From: Planctomycetota bacterium
GTDB taxonomy: Bacteria > Planctomycetota > Planctomycetia > Pirellulales > Pirellulaceae
DNA: 7,399 bases
Direction of reading: 5' to 3'
NCBI GenBank assembly: GCA_029259935.1
Contig: JAJDEH010000125.1
Span: 1-7,399 of the forward strand
Under the pieces are notes generated by a model. It did not search any database. It had not been told where the DNA came from and saw only the letters and a program-made list of their open reading frames with translations. Position numbers and translations under genes: made by a program. Shown here in pieces: positions 5,505 through 7,399 of this stretch; the stretch's first letter is position 1; each line of letters opens with the position of its first letter.

Positions 5505-6521
5505 CTAGGCTGCGGTAACGGCCAGCGCGGGTTGAGCGGTTTCGATTGCAGTATTGAACCTCGGTGTTCGATTCTCTTTGGCGACCGATCGGCTGTACCA
5601 AAGATCCAAAAGCAGCATGGCGTAAGCGGCCAGCAAGTAAAGCGGAAAGCCGCCGAGTTCCATGCTGATGAAAATTCCCAGGTGCAGCGACACGCCGAAT
5701 AACAGCGCCCATACGCGCGTCCGCCGAAAGAACACAAGCAGCGGGAAGGCGATCTCCCATACCAGCACCGCCCAAGTCGACAACTGCAATAGCCATAAGG
5801 GAAGCGGTAGTTGGGCAGCGGAAAATCGCGTCAGGCTGACATCGTGCAAGACATAGTACAGGCTGTCGCCGCTGGGCCAGCTATCCCCCGAGAGTTTGCA
5901 AAGGCCGCTGGCACAATACATCCACGCCAACTGCACCATGATTAATCGCAAAGCCCACGGGTGCACCATGAGGCGGCGGCGCGGTTCGTCTGAATGACGA
6001 CGTCGCAATAGTGCGTCAACCGACCAAGTGGCTCCGCAAGGCACGAGCATCAGGTACAGCAGCAACATTCCGCGGATGTGGTCGCCGGCGTTAATGGCGT
6101 AGATGTTCAAGTTGGTAAAGGAGATTGCAAGGATCCACACTAAGACGGCGCAGAGTCGTGTGTTCCATCCCACTAGCAAGCCGACGGTGGCGGCCACCCA
6201 AACCCAAAACGCCAGTTGAATAGCTTGAGGATCGGCGATGCCTTGCAGCAACGACCAGTGCAGTAGCGGGCGTTGAAACATCCAAGCGAACAGGCCCGGA
6301 TCTCCCATGCTGCCGCCGCCGTACAAAGATTTCAGGTGCGGCAGCATCGTCGTGAGTTGATCAAACAGCAAGACGGCCGCGACGCCGATCCGCAGCACGG
6401 CGGGCAGTTCGGCCTTCACCGGCGTCGTCCACCACGACGATCGTGATAGGGGACGTGGCAGGGAGGGCGATAGTCCGACGACGACATCCGAATCGGTTGG
6501 TTGATTGATTGAGTTATTCAT
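5505..6521 (-). CDS. HTTM-domain integral membrane protein (338 aa)
   Basis: A multi-pass protein of the HTTM family (SMART 'horizontally transferred transmembrane domain'), homologous to the membrane part of vitamin K-dependent gamma-glutamyl carboxylase. About 30 polar residues precede ~8 hydrophobic segments, among them 39-59, 100-118, 123-143, 152-169 and 188-206. Family hallmarks are INAGDHIRGMLLLYLMLVPC (143-162) and YCASGLCKLSGDSWPSGDSL (202-221), with K209 in the conserved 'SGLxKLxGxxW' loop. The start at 6521 is preferred over an ATG at 6542: it shares the A of the upstream TAA (TAATG) and has GGAG 8 nt before it. Length suits a standalone HTTM protein without the carboxylase luminal domain. 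Its activity is unknown; it probably works with the co-translated partner upstream. The C-terminus (TAIETAQPALAVTAA) is cytosolic or disordered. Confidence 0.87.
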   Translation of the reverse strand: MNNSINQPTDSDVVVGLSPSLPRPLSRSSWWTTPVKAELPAVLRIGVAAVLLFDQLTTMLPHLKSLYGGGSMGDPGLFAWMFQRPLLHWSLLQGIADPQAIQLAFWVWVAATVGLLVGWNTRLCAVLVWILAISFTNLNIYAINAGDHIRGMLLLYLMLVPCGATWSVDALLRRRHSDEPRRRLMVHPWALRLIMVQLAWMYCASGLCKLSGDSWPSGDSLYYVLHDVSLTRFSAAQLPLPLWLLQLSTWAVLVWEIAFPLLVFFRRTRVWALLFGVSLHLGIFISMELGGFPLYLLAAYAMLLLDLWYSRSVAKENRTPRFNTAIETAQPALAVTAA

Positions 6522-6523
6522 TA
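6519..6523 (-). promoter_or_regulatory. TAATG stop/start overlap coupling the two minus-strand genes
   Basis: On the minus strand the TAA stop of the upstream gene (6523-6521) shares its last A with the ATG of the HTTM gene (6521-6519). GGAG lies 8 nt before the ATG, inside the end of the upstream gene. This is a typical termination-reinitiation arrangement and suggests near-equal production of both proteins. Confidence 0.8.
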
Positions 6524-7342
6524 CTCGGTCTCCGTTGTCCAAGGCTGCAATTCAAATTGGTTCGTGACAGGATTAAAGGCTTCGATCGGCAAGGCATCTT
6601 CGGGATACTGGGCCGATGGGATCCAGCGGGCAAAGGCGACACTGTAAGGCGTGTCGCTGTCCGCGGGGGCCTGCGAGTTCGGCGAAGGAATCTGGTAACC
6701 GCGGACATGAAGGATCACTTCATCGGGCATCGGCGCGCCGGCATGTTCGCGTTGAAAGTCTCGCACTCGGCTCGACGCCCAGGCAATCAATACGTCGTAG
6801 TCGCTAGCGAGCTTTTGTTGGATTTGATGGCCCCAGCGCTCTTGGGCCGCCAGTTCGGTTTCTCCGTCGTGCAATGCGAACGTGATGGCGAGGTTTTGCT
6901 CGAAACTGCGAAGACGGTTTCCCGCCAAGCGAAAATAGGAAGTTGTGTCTTGTGGTTCGTTGTCCGATAACAACCAGGCCGAATCTTCCACGTCGTTCCA
7001 TCGCAGTTCGCAGGCCAGGAATCCGGTTTGATCACCGATGTTCGGGGCGAACAGCGACCAGCGTTGTGGTTGTTCCGTAAGTTGCCCCCATTTGTCCGCC
7101 ACGAACACCAGCGACGACAGGCCGCCGAGCGCCGTGGGATGATTTCCTTCGCGGCTGTCGTCCAAAGCGCTGGCGATGGATTCGGACGTCTCTGGGTATC
7201 GATGCGTGACAACTTCTAGTGTTTCCAGGCTGTTGGCGATGGTGAGGTAAAACAGTTGCCAGATAATGAAGACGCCCAAGCCGACGTTGCCCAAGCGTTT
7301 CAGCAGATGCGGGCGTCGCAGGATGCTGTTTGGATTTGTCAT
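6521..7342 (-). CDS. Single-pass membrane partner of the HTTM protein (273 aa)
   Basis: Residues 1-17 are basic (RRPHLLKR) and precede one hydrophobic segment (LGNVGLGVFIIWQLFYLTIA, ~17-36), so the remaining ~235 residues probably sit outside the cytoplasm. The motif QPQRWSLFAPNIG (91-103) is notable: 'Q.W.(M/L)F.P' short motifs recur in proteins encoded beside HTTM genes. The region after it alternates strands (GFLACELRW, NLAITFALHDGE, EVILHVRGYQI) with helices, consistent with a compact alpha/beta domain; no catalytic motif is evident. The start at 7342 has GAGGG 7 nt upstream (7350-7354). The gene ends in TAATG overlapping the HTTM gene, so the two products probably form a complex. The pairing is known from gene context in planctomycetes as I recall it; the function is not. 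Confidence 0.8.
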   Translation of the reverse strand: MTNPNSILRRPHLLKRLGNVGLGVFIIWQLFYLTIANSLETLEVVTHRYPETSESIASALDDSREGNHPTALGGLSSLVFVADKWGQLTEQPQRWSLFAPNIGDQTGFLACELRWNDVEDSAWLLSDNEPQDTTSYFRLAGNRLRSFEQNLAITFALHDGETELAAQERWGHQIQQKLASDYDVLIAWASSRVRDFQREHAGAPMPDEVILHVRGYQIPSPNSQAPADSDTPYSVAFARWIPSAQYPEDALPIEAFNPVTNQFELQPWTTETE

Positions 7343-7399
7343 GGTTGCACCCTCGATGGTTGGATGATGTGAAAAGGCGACGCCCCGCCTGAGGTCAGG
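7343..7399. other. Upstream flank of the minus-strand operon
   Basis: These 57 bases contain the ribosome binding site (CCCTC at 7350-7354 on the plus strand, GAGGG on the minus) and nothing else I can identify. A promoter or another operon gene may lie beyond the edge. Confidence 0.5.

Noticed and set aside
6522..6542. Upstream ATG (6542) for the HTTM protein
   Set aside because: It would overlap the preceding gene by 22 nt without a good ribosome binding site, whereas 6521 has the TAATG overlap and GGAG.
6509..6970. 153-codon plus-strand frame opposite the single-pass membrane gene
   Set aside because: It is antisense to a coherent gene with a TM segment and coupled stop; its translation is Arg/Gly-rich with no pattern.

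Overview
The window looks like chromosomal DNA of a planctomycete, most likely of the Pirellulales type. This is inferred from gene content: a TPR protein with 42-residue repeats, a secreted CehA/McbA-type PHP-fold metallohydrolase with a long N-terminal extension, an HTTM membrane protein paired with a single-pass 'WSLFAP' protein, and intergenic DNA full of short palindromic repeats. No taxonomic marker gene is present, so the assignment is tentative.

Layout. Positions 2-403 (+) are the 3' end of a TPR-repeat gene whose first ~90 bases do not look like TPR. Positions 404-1646 hold no convincing gene. That stretch is a repeat island: a head-to-head pair of ~100-nt elements (525-727), a CATTCCCGC-type hairpin repeat (871-894), and an 85-bp direct repeat (1164-1248 and 1415-1499) enclosing three further hairpins. 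A small ribosome-binding-site-led ORF follows (1647-1718). The same frame reads on past its TGA to a second TGA that overlaps the start of the next gene.

Positions 1814-5322 (+) are three consecutive genes for exported proteins: an 819-residue CehA/McbA-like metallohydrolase, a 170-residue aromatic-rich protein of unknown function, and a 158-residue protein whose C-terminal half resembles the small non-catalytic alpha/beta domain found beside some glycosidases. The first two are 17 nt apart, the third 42 nt further on, so they may be co-transcribed. All three appear to act outside the cytoplasm.

Positions 5505-7342 (-) are a convergent two-gene operon. A single-pass membrane protein (273 aa) is followed by an HTTM multi-pass protein (338 aa) through a TAATG stop/start overlap, which implies tight co-translation and probably a shared membrane complex. 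Positions 5323-5504 separate the two convergent units; I see no clear rho-independent terminator there. Positions 7343-7399 hold only the ribosome binding site of the minus-strand operon and undefined upstream sequence. I found no tRNA, rRNA, CRISPR array or transposase.
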